From: Monosporascus cannonballus
Taxonomy: Eukaryota; Ascomycota; Sordariomycetes; Xylariales
Length of the DNA: 64,000 bases
Assembly (NCBI GenBank): GCA_004154925.1
Contig: QJNS01000072.1
Location: 1 to 64,000 of the forward strand
Reading direction: 5' to 3'
Positions within the stretch are counted from its first letter, which is position 1. Every line of letters starts with the position of its first letter. A program made the position numbers and the translations under genes. The notes beneath the pieces were generated by a model. That model ran no database searches and was not told where the DNA came from. It saw nothing but the letters and a program-made list of their open reading frames with translations. Shown piece by piece: positions 10,761-21,640 of this stretch.

Positions 10761-13143
10761 GTCAAATCTCGGTCAACGTGAATAATTGACTACGTCTGTC
10801 GGACTTCATGATGGCAGAAAGAGATCCTCACAAAAGGCGAGGTTATATAGACTTTCAGAGTTGTGCTTCATCGAGCACCGCGATTACTAAAGCGCCATAA
10901 CCACCATTTTCCGAATTAGGAAATATCTCAAGATGTAGGCATGCTCTGAAGGTCCAAAGTTGACTAACCCATGGGAACCATTTCCTATTCAGGAAAATGG
11001 TTGAGAGTTGTTGAAAGTCTGCAAGTCCGCCGCATAAGCCGCTAAATTCGTGTGTCTAAAAGGTATGCGATTAGCGGGCTCCGCCAGCAAGGTCTACATC
11101 CTAACCAAAGACTCCGAGCGATTAACAATCGGAGTATTTTGACCATTGGGTCTTATCCAACATGGCCGACTATAACCTCTGTCTTCACAGTGGAAATGGA
11201 ACTTCTCTTGCCTCCATGCTAGCCAGGTACATTGTTGGCTCCGCGGGAAACCCCTGGACCACCAGTTCGGATACAGTGCATTCCTCTCGACCCCACCGGA
11301 CCGCATTGTCAAGGGTATCATCGCCCGTGGGCCGCCTTGTATCAACACGGCACGTAAACGGAAAGTAGGGCTTACTTCGCATTGGAGTTCGGCCGGAGCA
11401 GGTTCACCTAAACCATTAAGTCCGCTATTAGGAAATATCTGCTAGAATGTAGCGCAAAGCCAAGTGGCCATATCTTCCTCCAATACGACATCTTCCCAAC
11501 TGCGTGGAACGCATCCTGCTCATCATAGAGGAATCACAGTGTATTGGGAGCCATTGTCCCATCTCCACTGGCTGCTCACCTTGACGGATTCGGCAGGCAC
11601 ACTGATTTGATGAGATCTTTCATGCAGATTGGAAGCAAAAGGATCCACGGGAGGGTGTAAAGCCAAGGGTGTTTGATATCCGACGAATCAGAGCCGCCCC
11701 CTTGCCGCCCGCCATGCACGCCATTTGCTCGCCATCAACAGTCAATTCTCCAATGATGGTGTCGAATCCGGTCGCCTGTTACTGCAGAACCAAGATATTT
11801 CCAAGATGACGTCCCTTGCGCACATCACGGGGAAGCACATTTTCCTGTCAATTTCATTCGACAGCATTGCTACCCCCAGGAGCCGTGGGGCAGAGAATAC
11901 TGCATTAAGTTCATGTAGGTCGCTCAAGTGGCCGGACTATAGCAAACTGTGGGCCTTCCACATGCGATCGGCCGACAATCGACAGCATTACCGGGCCCCT
12001 GATGCTTGAGTATCCGGCTGCAGCGATGACAGAAATACCATCTACAAGCTGTGCGACACTCAACCGCCACAACTGCAATCCCACACAAGATCAAGCACAG
12101 ATGATACAAATGCGACGCGGTCAGTAATGTGACCTTGACTGGGACCTGGACATACAGCCTGAAACCCCAAGGAGATCGTCAGGCCTTTCCTCTCTTCCGC
12201 GAGGGGTTTCTCTCCTTTGACTTAGGAGATAATTACCCGCTGATCTGCTCGTCTGCTAGTTGTGGTCGGGTACCTGCAAGTGCGGTCCTAGCATCATGAT
12301 CCCAGTTGGCCCACAGGGGCTTCCCGCGCTGGTGACAACAGGGATGCCAAGCCGAACGACGGCGCACTTATTGAGCGCCTTCACCTTGCAGCCAGCATTC
12401 TGCGGGGAACAGCCATTCTGTGACCAGCCAATATTAAGGTGCGGCCAACCGCTGGACTTCGCGCTATTGCCGGTGCCTTTCACCTTTTGTCAACTGGCCC
12501 TCCTCCTCGCAAGGCCCTCCGTCCTTCTGATTGACTGATCCGCATAGGCCCGACTTGCCGGGATCGTTGATTCCCATGAGGTCAATCTCGCCTACTTCGC
12601 AACAGTGGACGTTGAGTGGCGGCAGATCTTGATGGCGCTGCATGGTATATATGTATGTGTGTGACGAAGAGAGGCTAGTTCTTTTCGACTAGGAAATCCC
12701 TGTCTTTGGAGCATTGCATATATCCATCCACTAGTCCATCCTACCACCTCATCCACGCTTCCGGCTAGGACATCCTATACTTCCTATCGCCAGTTCCCGT
12801 TCGATCTCATGGCCGTCTGCATCGCCTTCGACTGTCTCTAGGACTGCCGAAAGAGGAGACCGGCGCTGTGCTCCTACAGCAGAATAACATCAAAGGTCTA
12901 ACATGATATAGTATATAGCCTTCAGTATCATCCAATTGCTTTGCTATGCCCCTACGGTATCTGGCTTCGAGTTATTTATAGCGACCACGACTTCATGCGG
13001 AACATTGAATACCCTGGAAACTCAATGCGAAACACGGGCTCGCCACAGATGTTCATTTCATAACACCATCCACGTCTGGCGCCTGGTCTCCGGTTCCATT
13101 ACACGACGCTCCACCCTTAATCAGTCGATATCCCTAGACGACC
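10761..13143. other. 2.4-kb intergenic region with coding-like fragments
   Basis: No intact gene was found. On the minus strand between about 11090 and 11930 several short open pieces have protein-like composition (for example ...DNAVRWGREECTVSELVVQGFPAEP..., and SDPFASNLHERS-type text near 11600-11650). They lie in different frames separated by stops, which could be an unidentified decayed gene. Around 12256-12540 there is an open stretch on both strands with no recognisable domain. The right end (12.7-13.14 kb) should hold the promoter of the ferric-reductase gene. Confidence 0.4.
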
Positions 13144-15783
13144 ATGGAGGCGGACTCTCACTCAGTTATTACGAGAGCGTCAAAAACGCTCTCGGACCTT
13201 GCCAAACGAATACATATCCCACTGACACCAACAAGCCCGCCAGGCCTAGTGGAAGCTAATACGTTAGACCCGTGGATCGAGTCGGGCAAATATGGCGTCG
13301 GTTGGACTTACTTCTCGGTAGTCTTGCTTGGAGTTGTTCTCTTGGTACGAATATGGCATTGGTGGCAAGATAAGATCCGGCAAGCCATCTACAAGCAAGA
13401 GATGGAGCAGCATTACCAAGACCTATACAGCCTTGATCCCCAATTTGCGGCAACCGGTATTCGAACCGGACACACCGGCCGGCATTTCTTCCCGGAAGAG
13501 GACGGAGAGAAGACAGACTTCAGGCCGAAATCCGACTTTTCCGCGGTAGGTCCAGTACTCGATGCGCTTGCGCTGTTTAGATGGGTCTTCTACCGGCCTA
13601 TCCCCGACATCGTCTGGCGAAAACACCGCTTCACGTTCTCATCGCTTGCTGTGTTGGCAGTTGGTTTCATCGCATTAGCATTCGTCTCGTTGTTCACTTT
13701 TCTGAAGCAACCGCTGTACTGGCAGAGTATTCAGTTCGGCTCCCCGCCAGTGGCTGTTCGGGCTGGCATGATCGCCGTTGCGATGACCCCTTGGATCATC
13801 GCCACGAGCATGAAAGCCAATCTGCTCACGCTTATTACTGGTATTGGACCGGAAAGGCTCAACGTCTTCCACAGGTGGGCGGGCTACCTCTGCCTGTTCC
13901 TGGCGCTTGTCCATACGATCCCGTTCTATATTCAGCCAGTATGGGATGACGGTGGCATGGCCGTTTTTGAAAGGCTGTTTCCGGAAGGGAGCGGTATCAT
14001 ATACGGAACTGGTGTCGCTTGCCTGGTTCCGCTTGTGTGGCTCTGCGTCGCTTCGCTGCCAGTGATCCGGAGAATAGCTTACGAAGTATTCGTCACACTT
14101 CACGTCCCGGTTGGAGTCGTATATGTCGGCCTCCTCTTTTGGCATACCAAGAACTACCTTGCATCATGGAACTATCTATATACCACGGTTGCTATTTGGG
14201 TATTCTGCTATATGATGCGCCTATCTAAACTTAACTGGACCAAACCGTGGCGGCTGTCATTCATGGTGGGAGACGAGGCAGCAATTACTTTGATGTCCGA
14301 AAATGCGATCAAAATCACCATCCCCACACAGATGAAATGGAAGCCGGGGCAATACGTGTACCTTCGAATGCCTGGGATCTCTTTTTTTGATAACCACCCG
14401 TTCACGATCTCGTCGCTCTGCAGCGAAGACTTCCCCTCCGAGTACGGTGAGCAGTATAGAGACTGTACCCTTGTTTTCAAACCCTACGGCGGCTTTACTC
14501 GGAGAGTCCTAGAGACAGCCATTGAGAAGGGCCCCTTACACACCTATCGAGCCTATCTCGACGGACCGTATGGCGGCATGCGCCGAGAGCTTGCCGCATT
14601 CGACACGTGCATCCTCATCGCGGGTGGAAGCGGTATTACGTCCTTGATGTCACAGCTGCTAAACCTAATCAAGCGAATGAGGGATGGGAAGGCGATCACT
14701 AAGAAAGTAGTAGTCGTTTGGGCCCTGAAGCGACTTGAGGCGATGGACTGGTTCCGGGAAGAATTGCGCATCTGCCGCGACTCGGCGCCGCCAGAGAGTG
14801 TAACGTGCAAGTTCTTCGTCACCTCCGCGGTGAGGCAATCCCGAGTACCTGCGCACCGTGAGCGGGGACCACGACCCCTCAGCAATGCCTTCCGTGACAG
14901 GCTGGATGGGTTCGTCGCGGGCATCGCCTCGAAGCGCAACTCGGCGATAATTCGAGACGAGGCCCAGGGCAACCCTGACTACGAGCGGGAATTACGTGCC
15001 GAGAACGAGGATAGGATCACGGCGTTGCCTCAACAAAAATACCTTCAACCACACGTCGTCCCGCCCCAGGCGCCACCTCAAGTCAATCGCCAATCAGCCC
15101 AAGAAGAATCTTTGCGCAAACTCGAGGGTCGAAACAACGATGCCGTCGATGGCGAAGACGAACCACCGGCCGCGCCGACGACGGATTATCCCGAAGATAA
15201 GCCTAAACGCGAATTTCACTTCCCCCCTCTGCACACTCACCCCGGCCTCCAGCCGCACTTCAACTACGCACCGCCCTCACCACGCAGACTTCCTAACTCA
15301 ACTAATCCCCCGGCATCGCCCAACGACGCCGGATGTCCCAGTGGCACCTCACAGGACGCGCTCCGGCCGCCGGAGTTCGCGCACCTGCGGACGACGAACC
15401 TGCCGGGCCAGCCGGGCACCACGGGCGCGGCGCGGCCGACGTCGACGTTCGGCCCACCGTCGGGCTTCGACTTCGGGTTCCCGCAGACGCCGACGGAATT
15501 CCAGAAGAACCTGATGCGGTTCGCCTTCCCCGTGCCGCACCAGACCGACGGCGGCTGGACCGTCGAGTACGGGCGGCCGGACCTCGGGTACATGCTGCGT
15601 GAGTGGGCGACGGGCGGCGCCGACGGGCGCGGTATCCTCGGCCGCCGCACCGCCGTCTTCGTCTGCGGGCCGGCGGGCTTGCGCGTCGGCGTCGCCAACA
15701 CCGTCGCCCGCCTGCAGGCCGAGATCTGGGGCGACGACATGCTCGAGGAGATCTTCCTGCACACCGAGAACTACGCGCTCTAG
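13144..15783 (+). CDS. Ferric reductase-like transmembrane flavocytochrome (FRE/NOX superfamily)
   Basis: This single-exon 879-aa protein is predicted to move electrons from cytosolic NADPH through FAD and two hemes across a membrane to Fe(III), Cu(II) or a related acceptor. Hydrophobic segments start near residue 52 and continue from about 165 to 360. The heme ligands are visible as two pairs 14 residues apart, H243/H257 and H320/H334. The FAD motif HPFTIS is at 418-423, the NADPH-binding motifs DGPYGG and GGSGIT are at 473-478 and 494-499, and the C-terminal CGP is at 841-843. About 270 residues of Pro/Arg/Asp-rich sequence (roughly 567-836) are inserted between the two halves of the NADPH domain. 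Lack of EF hands and overall shape favour a metalloreductase over an NADPH oxidase. The start ATG lies in the context ACCATGG. Confidence 0.85.
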   Translation: MEADSHSVITRASKTLSDLAKRIHIPLTPTSPPGLVEANTLDPWIESGKYGVGWTYFSVVLLGVVLLVRIWHWWQDKIRQAIYKQEMEQHYQDLYSLDPQFAATGIRTGHTGRHFFPEEDGEKTDFRPKSDFSAVGPVLDALALFRWVFYRPIPDIVWRKHRFTFSSLAVLAVGFIALAFVSLFTFLKQPLYWQSIQFGSPPVAVRAGMIAVAMTPWIIATSMKANLLTLITGIGPERLNVFHRWAGYLCLFLALVHTIPFYIQPVWDDGGMAVFERLFPEGSGIIYGTGVACLVPLVWLCVASLPVIRRIAYEVFVTLHVPVGVVYVGLLFWHTKNYLASWNYLYTTVAIWVFCYMMRLSKLNWTKPWRLSFMVGDEAAITLMSENAIKITIPTQMKWKPGQYVYLRMPGISFFDNHPFTISSLCSEDFPSEYGEQYRDCTLVFKPYGGFTRRVLETAIEKGPLHTYRAYLDGPYGGMRRELAAFDTCILIAGGSGITSLMSQLLNLIKRMRDGKAITKKVVVVWALKRLEAMDWFREELRICRDSAPPESVTCKFFVTSAVRQSRVPAHRERGPRPLSNAFRDRLDGFVAGIASKRNSAIIRDEAQGNPDYERELRAENEDRITALPQQKYLQPHVVPPQAPPQVNRQSAQEESLRKLEGRNNDAVDGEDEPPAAPTTDYPEDKPKREFHFPPLHTHPGLQPHFNYAPPSPRRLPNSTNPPASPNDAGCPSGTSQDALRPPEFAHLRTTNLPGQPGTTGAARPTSTFGPPSGFDFGFPQTPTEFQKNLMRFAFPVPHQTDGGWTVEYGRPDLGYMLREWATGGADGRGILGRRTAVFVCGPAGLRVGVANTVARLQAEIWGDDMLEEIFLHTENYAL

Positions 15784-16168
15784 ATTATTATCTAACTAGC
15801 CAGTCGAGAGCGGGGCCGATGTGTGGGGTGTGCCTGTTTTCGAGAATAGAGAAGTAAAAGTGCGAAACCGAAGGGGCGGAGGGTGTATGTGTGACTCTAG
15901 GTATGGGCGTAGGCGTGGGCGTATATAATTATATATGCCCATGTGTATCTACTTGGGCTGAATATCACCAGATCCCGTCCCCGGAAAGAGGAAATAAGGG
16001 GGGGCGCTGGACTAATGGGGCGGCGGCGCGCATGATTAAGGGGTCCGGCGTTTTCGGGGAATGATACCAAAGTGAGGCCGGGCGAGAACGGCTTGATATT
16101 TCCACTTCCTAGCAATTGATACTACTGCTGCTTAATGACTACCTTGTGGCTTATTGCTTGCATGTGTG
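15784..16168. other. Convergent intergenic region
   Basis: This is a 385-bp 3' region between the reductase and the DUF202 gene. It contains short GGGCGTA-type direct repeats and an AT word (TATATAATTATATA) near 15900-15935. No gene is seen. Confidence 0.45.
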
Positions 16169-16698
16169 TTACATCTCCTTTCCTAGCCAACTCCACCGGA
16201 TATATCCGGGTCGCTGGCTTACTGTAAAATTGAACAATATAATCGAGCTACAGCCCTTCCATCGATCCCCCCTCGCAGCCGTCGCGGCCCTTCTCCTCAA
16301 CGCAGCCCCGTATACGCTTCCCGCGAGGCTCGCGACGCCGGCCGTCAGAACTGCCGCGCCGCGGTACGCCGGCCTGGACTCACCCCTCTCCAGGCTCCTG
16401 AAGTTCGAGCCGTAGCGGCCCGCGCCGTAGAGCATGGGCCCCGCACCGAGGCCCGTCAGCGCACCAACCAGGCAGCTCTCCTGCTTCCTGTCCCGCTGCG
16501 CCGCGGGGGGGGGGGGGGGGGCAGGAGCTCGCCGATATCCAGCTGTGAGAACTGCTCGATGGCGGGCCCCAGGACCACGAAGCCCAGGCATGTGCGCACC
16601 CACGCCAGGAACGTACGCTCCGACGCCAGGTGATCGCGCGCTACTGAGCCCGTCTTCTTGTAGACGGGCCCTGAGAGGGGCAGCCAGGACGATGCCAT
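16169..16698 (-). CDS. DUF202-domain membrane protein, reading frame broken at a poly-C run
   Basis: The DUF202 family comprises small three-helix membrane proteins (bacterial YidH, fungal relatives) of unknown activity. From the ATG at 16698 the protein reads MASSWLPLSGPVYKK..., then the family signature RDHLASERTFLAWVRTCLGFVVLG (about residues 21-44, helix 1). The frame then enters a 17-base C run on the coding strand and stops soon after as ...RRAAWLVR. The other helices (CLVGALTGLGAGPMLYGAGRY and RGAAVLTAGVASLAGSVYGAAL) continue in the next frame down to the stop at 16169. A run of 15 or 18 C would join them into one frame, about 176 aa for 18. The break is therefore either a homopolymer sequencing error or a real length-variable tract. 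The final ~30 residues look unlike the family, so the exact 3' end is uncertain. Confidence 0.75.
16505..16521. repeat. 17-base poly-G (poly-C on the coding strand) inside a gene
   Basis: Seventeen G in a row on the plus strand encode a proline run in the DUF202 gene. The two halves of that gene lie in different frames on either side of it. Confidence 0.95.
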
Positions 16699-17522
16699 TG
16701 AGGCGCTTGTTTTAATGTCCTCGGTGAGGGGGAAGGAAATAAGAGTGACTAAGGGGGTAATTGTGGGTAGATGCATAGGGAATAAATATCTTGAGGGAGC
16801 TGTCATTATCCTGAGCGGTAAGCATAAGATTGGAGCTCTACGATATAACTCTCCAGTCAACGTTCCGATACGAAACCGGTTAGCTCCAATAACCCCACAA
16901 TTTCTTTCCCAGGTACTAAAAGTTTCGAAGATATTCGAAACGGTCTAGACGCGACATAGTAATGATTATGGCGGAATATATAATAGATGCAAAAGCCTGC
17001 AGATAGTTTTGATCGAACATCGACCTGTGCGAACAACTAGGAAGGCGTGGTATTTTAGGAATATACCATGTACCGACAGGATAATTCCCATATACCGAGT
17101 ATGCATTTAGACGAGGCTAGAGGAGCGTGCAGGTTATTCATCTAAGGGAGAGAAAGTCACTTATCAATTATCGATATGTAAATACGCCGAAAAGTCAAGA
17201 TGCCGCTCTATAAAGGAGGTACATGCGAATTCCCAAGTACCGTTCCTCATCATTTAGTATGAGAACCTTCACTGCGGTTCTTTATCTGTAACAAAGTGCA
17301 ATATCAGCTTTGGTACACAGCCTAAGAGCTGTTCCCCCACTTACATTCAGAACTCAGACAGATCTACTCTTGGTGGTGGTGGCGGTCGGCCTGGCCATGC
17401 AGGGTCCCCCGAGAAGTGTCCAGACCAGGCGGCGCAAATGACAGCCGCTTCGGGACCGCCGATCAAAGTAACACTTACATAATAATAGTATTTGTTGGCT
17501 CTGCTTGCACGCTCCCGCAGCC
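16699..17522. other. Divergent promoter region DUF202/SPP1
   Basis: This is 824 bp between divergent starts. No gene is visible. A GTAA...CCCGCAG arrangement just before the SPP1 start could be a 5'-UTR intron, which is inference only. Confidence 0.4.
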
Positions 17523-19042
17523 ATGACACCCCAAGACGTCGAGATGGGAGACGCCACCTCAGGTGTCGAAAACGGCAAGGGTGATGGGGACGTGCATAAC
17601 GAGGTCACGGGCTCAGTGCAACAAACAGATGTACCTCACACATCCCTCATATTTGAGCTCAAGTCGGAAACAGACGAAACACAGCAGCAACCCCCTTCTT
17701 CGTCCCCCGTCAGCTCTACCAAGATGAGGTCAGCACCCAAGAAGAAAGGAACGGCCGCTAAGAAGGGCCCGAGGAAGTCTAAGGCACCCAAGTCGTCGAA
17801 AGGGACGAAGAAAGGAGCCGCAGCCACGGGGTCAGGCGGTGCGGCTGACGAGGAGAGCTCGGATGACGAGACCGATAATGGTCCCTACTGTATCTGCCGG
17901 GGCCCCGACGACCACAGGTGGATGATAGGGTGTGATGTCTGTGAGGACTGGTTTCACGGCGAGTGCGTCAAGCTGAACAAGGAGACCGGCGAGAAGCTCG
18001 TCGAGCGCTTCGTATGTCCCAACTGCACGGACGGGAAGAAGAACTATACCAAGTACAAAAAGACCTGCTCCCTGCCCGGTTGCAAGAACGCTGCCAGGCT
18101 CTATTCCAAGAGTACCAAGGATAGGAGTGTCTTCTGCAGCAGCGAGCATTGCGATGCCTGGTGGACTTCTATGATCAACACCCTGCCTACGAAGGCAGCT
18201 TCCAAGAAAGCGGTAGAAGTCCTCACGCAAGAAGATTTCATGGGTCTATTGGCAAGGTCTGCTGATCAAAGCGGCTGGGCGCTTGGAGAAAAGCCATTCG
18301 GTATGTTCCAGCTCAAAGTCACCCCGCCCTTCCCTCGTCCTTGCTTCCCTCCCCCGGTTGTCGACTTACCATATCGTTTAATTATATCGCTCAGTATTCC
18401 TTTCCCCGTCACTAACACTCGACTACAGGCAACTTAGAGGTCCTATGGTCCAACGGCCTGCCCACTCGTCCGGACGTCCTAAGCGAGGAAGAGCAGGCCT
18501 TTCTGCAGAACTCGGCGGCCGAGCGCCTCGCCTTGGGCAACGAGATCGTGCAGTATAAGAAGATGATGCAGCTCATCGACTGGGCCAACCAGCGCCGGCA
18601 GGCCGCCATCGAGGCCGGCAAGTTCACTAAAGAGAGTTGCGGCTACGACTGGCGGCTCGACACCGTCTCGGTGCGCCACCAGTTTGCGGCGTGGCTCGAG
18701 ACGCCCGAGGGCCAGGTGACGTTCAAGTCGGGCAGACTCGACGCGCCGCTCGACCCGCCATCGTCGGAGAAGAGGGACAACAATAACAATATCATCGCCA
18801 ACGCGCAGGGTCAGGGTCAGGGCACCGGAGACCCGACCACCCGCGGCATGTGCGAGAAGAAGCGCTGCAAGCCGCACGCCGGCTGGTACAAGATCCTGAC
18901 GAGCGCGGTCCGCGTTCTGATTAAGGAGACGGCTACGGCCGCCGCGGACAAGCTCGAGGCCGAGGGGGTCATGCGCCGCGAGGCCGAGGTCCGGTACGAG
19001 AGGCGCCAGCTGGAGAACAACTGGGTCGAGGTGCTGGAGTGA
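17523..19042 (+). CDS. SPP1: SPP1/CFP1-like PHD-finger subunit of the Set1/COMPASS complex
   Basis: Spp1 (CFP1 in animals) reads H3K4 methylation for the Set1 histone H3K4 methyltransferase complex in the nucleus. The model is join(17523..18300, 18429..19042), giving 463 aa; the 128-nt intron has GTATGT...CTACAG ends and joins PFG-NLEVLWSNGLP in frame. A basic, Lys-rich N-terminus is followed by a complete C4HC3 PHD finger (C123, C125, C137, C140, H145, C148, C165, C168). A second Cys cluster follows (C182, C187, C205, C210; CSLPGCKNAARLY...FCSSEHC), typical of the CFP1/Spp1 family. The second exon is largely helical and ends with a Cys/Lys-rich segment (MCEKKRCKPHAGWYKI). The chosen ATG follows a C-rich context, and no other in-frame ATG is nearby upstream. 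Convergent with the coiled-coil gene at 21.1 kb. Confidence 0.9.
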
Positions 19043-21103
19043 AACCACGGTGATGCTGTCCATGTCGGCGGTTTCGAACACCGGAGAACCATTGGAAATA
19101 TAGCCTCGTCGTCGGGAGGCGACTTTGCGAGGCTGTACTGCACTTAAATAGAGGCCGGGACTGAAGGGCGCGGATTGACGTATGGAGCAGACTAGGTGGT
19201 TCTGTAACCGTTGGCTGTAATTGCTCTTATGAAGCTGGATTGCAAAAAATAATATCTCGGGCCTCGTCCGCGTTGTTTAACTTACAGACATGTGCGAATC
19301 TGTCGGGCTTAATGCATCTGTTCATCGAGGCTACTAGCAAACCACGGGAAGGGAGCTAGCCCCTATTAGGACAATGAAGGGTAATTGCGATACAGGAGAG
19401 TCTATCCAAGGGCATGATCCTACAGTTAATCTCCCTACTGAGAGACCAAATAACGCCCCGCGCCCATCTCGGCATCCCTTGTGTCAATCGACCCCCCTAT
19501 TCTCAACGCTACATTCCTAGCGGACCTGCCTCGGGATCATCTCGATGAGCCGGAGGACACATGGGTTCTTAGGCGTACTGTTGACTTGGATTCTGCGGCC
19601 CGTATTGCGCCGCAAGAGGGCCTTGATAACGTGCTGTATCGGCCGCGCCTTTCCCCGGGCACATCTCTACGGCCCTTGGAACGACAAGCCAGGCCGTCGC
19701 GAAATCGGGACTGCTACGATATCCGCAATACACCGGCGCGGCCGGGGCAATAAATAACACCAAAGTCGCTGCCACCACCCCCTTTTGGTTCGACCGACAG
19801 GCCTTCGAGAATCGAAAAAACCTACGTATCCACTAGCAGGCCCAGGTTCACTTTAAGTAGACTCCCACTTCCCCGTCTAACCACCCGGCTCGTCGTTCGA
19901 GAGCAAGATCCGATAGAGGGAACGCGGCCGGCCGGCATAGGCTCTCCGATATGGGCAGCCTCCCCTTTATAGACTATGTACGTAGGCCTTGCCCCGGACC
20001 CGGCTGCATATCCGATTAGGCCGGTTGGTCGGCGCGGATTCCGTGGTTTCGTATATTGTGCTCTGTGCTCTACAGATCAACCGACAAGGAGACCGACTCC
20101 ATACCTACCCAACCACTTCGGATTGTGACCTAGGGAATCGAAGCCGGCTAGACCCCTCCTTCGGGAGGCGACGAAGTATCCCTCCAGGCACTGCATCTCT
20201 CCCGGCAGAAGCCAAGAACAAACTAATCTACGTTAGAATAGGCCGCCGACCGCCGATTCCGGTACACGTGATAAAAGGCCCCCACGTCGTGATATGGGGC
20301 AGGCCGCGATGGACACGTTGAGAGGAAAAGTAACAGAATATCGTATATAAACATGCCACGGCAGGGAGCGCAGAATCGCTCGCTTGCTCGTTCACTCACA
20401 CAGAAAATTACACTCTCGATAGCGTGTCCGAACATCGTTGGGGTCTCCTTGACCGAATAAGAGGGTGGGTATTATCAAACAGACAAGATAAAAACAAGTC
20501 GTACTTCCCACGCCAGAGCGGAGGCAGGTTCCTGAGACCGAATCGTGATCGCAGTAACATATAGCTCGAAGCGCAGCAGAACTCCGTATACGCATGAGCG
20601 AAATGACCCCCGAGCCAATCAAATGGCATAAACCGGTAATGAAAAACCGAACGCCGCATAAAATCAGAATCTCCCAGCCGTGAGGCCACCCGCCCTCTAT
20701 CCTGCCGCGAGGCTCCCGTCTTGTGAAAATGCGAATGGTATAAGTAAAGCCGTTTTGGGCGGCGCCCTCTCAGTCCAGCGTAATTGGCCTCACTAGCCCT
20801 GCAAGGCGGTCGCCCCAGAAGCCTCGGGCCTCCGTAGTTTCGCTCAAGTGCGGTGGGTACCGTATTTCCCCGTCCTGGCATCTAGGGCGCAAACTTTCCG
20901 TGGAAGGCAGCCGCTATTTCGTGGTCGTGTGACCCATGTCTCTAAGCATCACCTGCAACACTTTTTTCTCTTCTGCCCCCTGGCCATTCAGAGCAGGCGC
21001 ATTCATATCTTTGCACCTCCATTTCTAGGGATGCGTCAAGTTTTCCCGTATTTTCCGACTTTGCAGAGTGCTCGTTCTTCCCCCTTCCATGGGCTTGGAT
21101 CCC
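19043..21103. other. 2-kb intergenic region, partly GC-rich
   Basis: No defensible gene is present. The segment 19480-20330 is noticeably GC-rich for non-coding DNA and open in several frames, but shows no domain. A 157-codon open stretch on the minus strand (20408-20881) has basic, low-conservation-looking composition and was not accepted as a gene. A CACGTG word occurs near 20264. Confidence 0.45.
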
Positions 21104-21640
21104 CTAATGCCGGTGCCGCCTCCCAGAAGATCCGCTTTCATGCCGATGCGAATGGCCCTGTCGATGGGAACGATGGCCATCGTGTTCCCGCCGCGACGTC
21201 TGTGAATGTTCGAGTTCACGCTCAAGGTCCTCGACGCGGCGACGGTAATCTCTCACGATCTCCTTGATGTGACGGATGCGGTCGAAATCGACCTCAAGCT
21301 CGTCGATCTGAGCCATGATGTTCTGGAAGCGCGCGATCTCAGCATCGGCATTATCTATCAAGTTGCCGGCGTGGTCATACTGCTGCATAGTCACAATGGA
21401 GCTCTGTTCGCTTAGGTACTCGATGCGCTGCTGGATCTGCTGCATCAACCGGTCGAGGTGTCGGGATAGCGCGGCGAGGCTGGAGCTATCCAGGAGGAGG
21501 CGGCCTTGAGACGAAGCGCGGCTGGCTGCTCGGGAGGAATTGGAATTGGCTTGTGTTTGATGATAGCGAAGGAGCGCGATTTCTTCTTCGGTCAGACCCA
21601 ACTGCGTGTCTGGGACGGTATTGGCCTCTGTCGACGGCAT
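21104..21640 (-). CDS. Coiled-coil protein, probable BLOC-1 subunit (CNL1-like)
   Basis: This is a 178-aa single-exon protein. It starts MPSTEANTVPDTQLGLTEEE, continues through a Ser/Arg-rich stretch (SRAASRASSQGRLLLD), then a long helical region with heptad-like spacing (about residues 55-145, containing LDRLMQQIQQRIEYLSEQS and IRHIKEIVRDYRRRVEDLERELE). It ends in a His/Arg/Ser-rich tail. The arrangement resembles fungal CNL1, the cappuccino/BLOC1S4-like subunit of the BLOC-1 complex in endosomal traffic. The family assignment is from memory of the pattern and is moderate; being a real coiled-coil protein is more certain. Upstream lie long T runs that may keep the promoter nucleosome-poor. 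Confidence 0.65.
   Translation of the reverse strand: MPSTEANTVPDTQLGLTEEEIALLRYHQTQANSNSSRAASRASSQGRLLLDSSSLAALSRHLDRLMQQIQQRIEYLSEQSSIVTMQQYDHAGNLIDNADAEIARFQNIMAQIDELEVDFDRIRHIKEIVRDYRRRVEDLERELEHSQTSRREHDGHRSHRQGHSHRHESGSSGRRHRH

Noticed and set aside
12256..12540. Overlapping open stretches on both strands, one Cys-rich, as a small secreted protein
   Set aside because: No signal peptide, no ordered Cys pattern, and the start would not be ATG.
10169..15783. SnoaL-like protein plus reductase as a secondary-metabolite cluster
   Set aside because: No polyketide synthase, NRPS, terpene cyclase or other core enzyme is present, and the neighbours are housekeeping genes.
20408..20881. 157-codon minus-strand open stretch as a gene
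   Set aside because: Composition is basic and irregular, no domain is visible, and the opposite strand is equally open, as expected by chance in GC-rich DNA.
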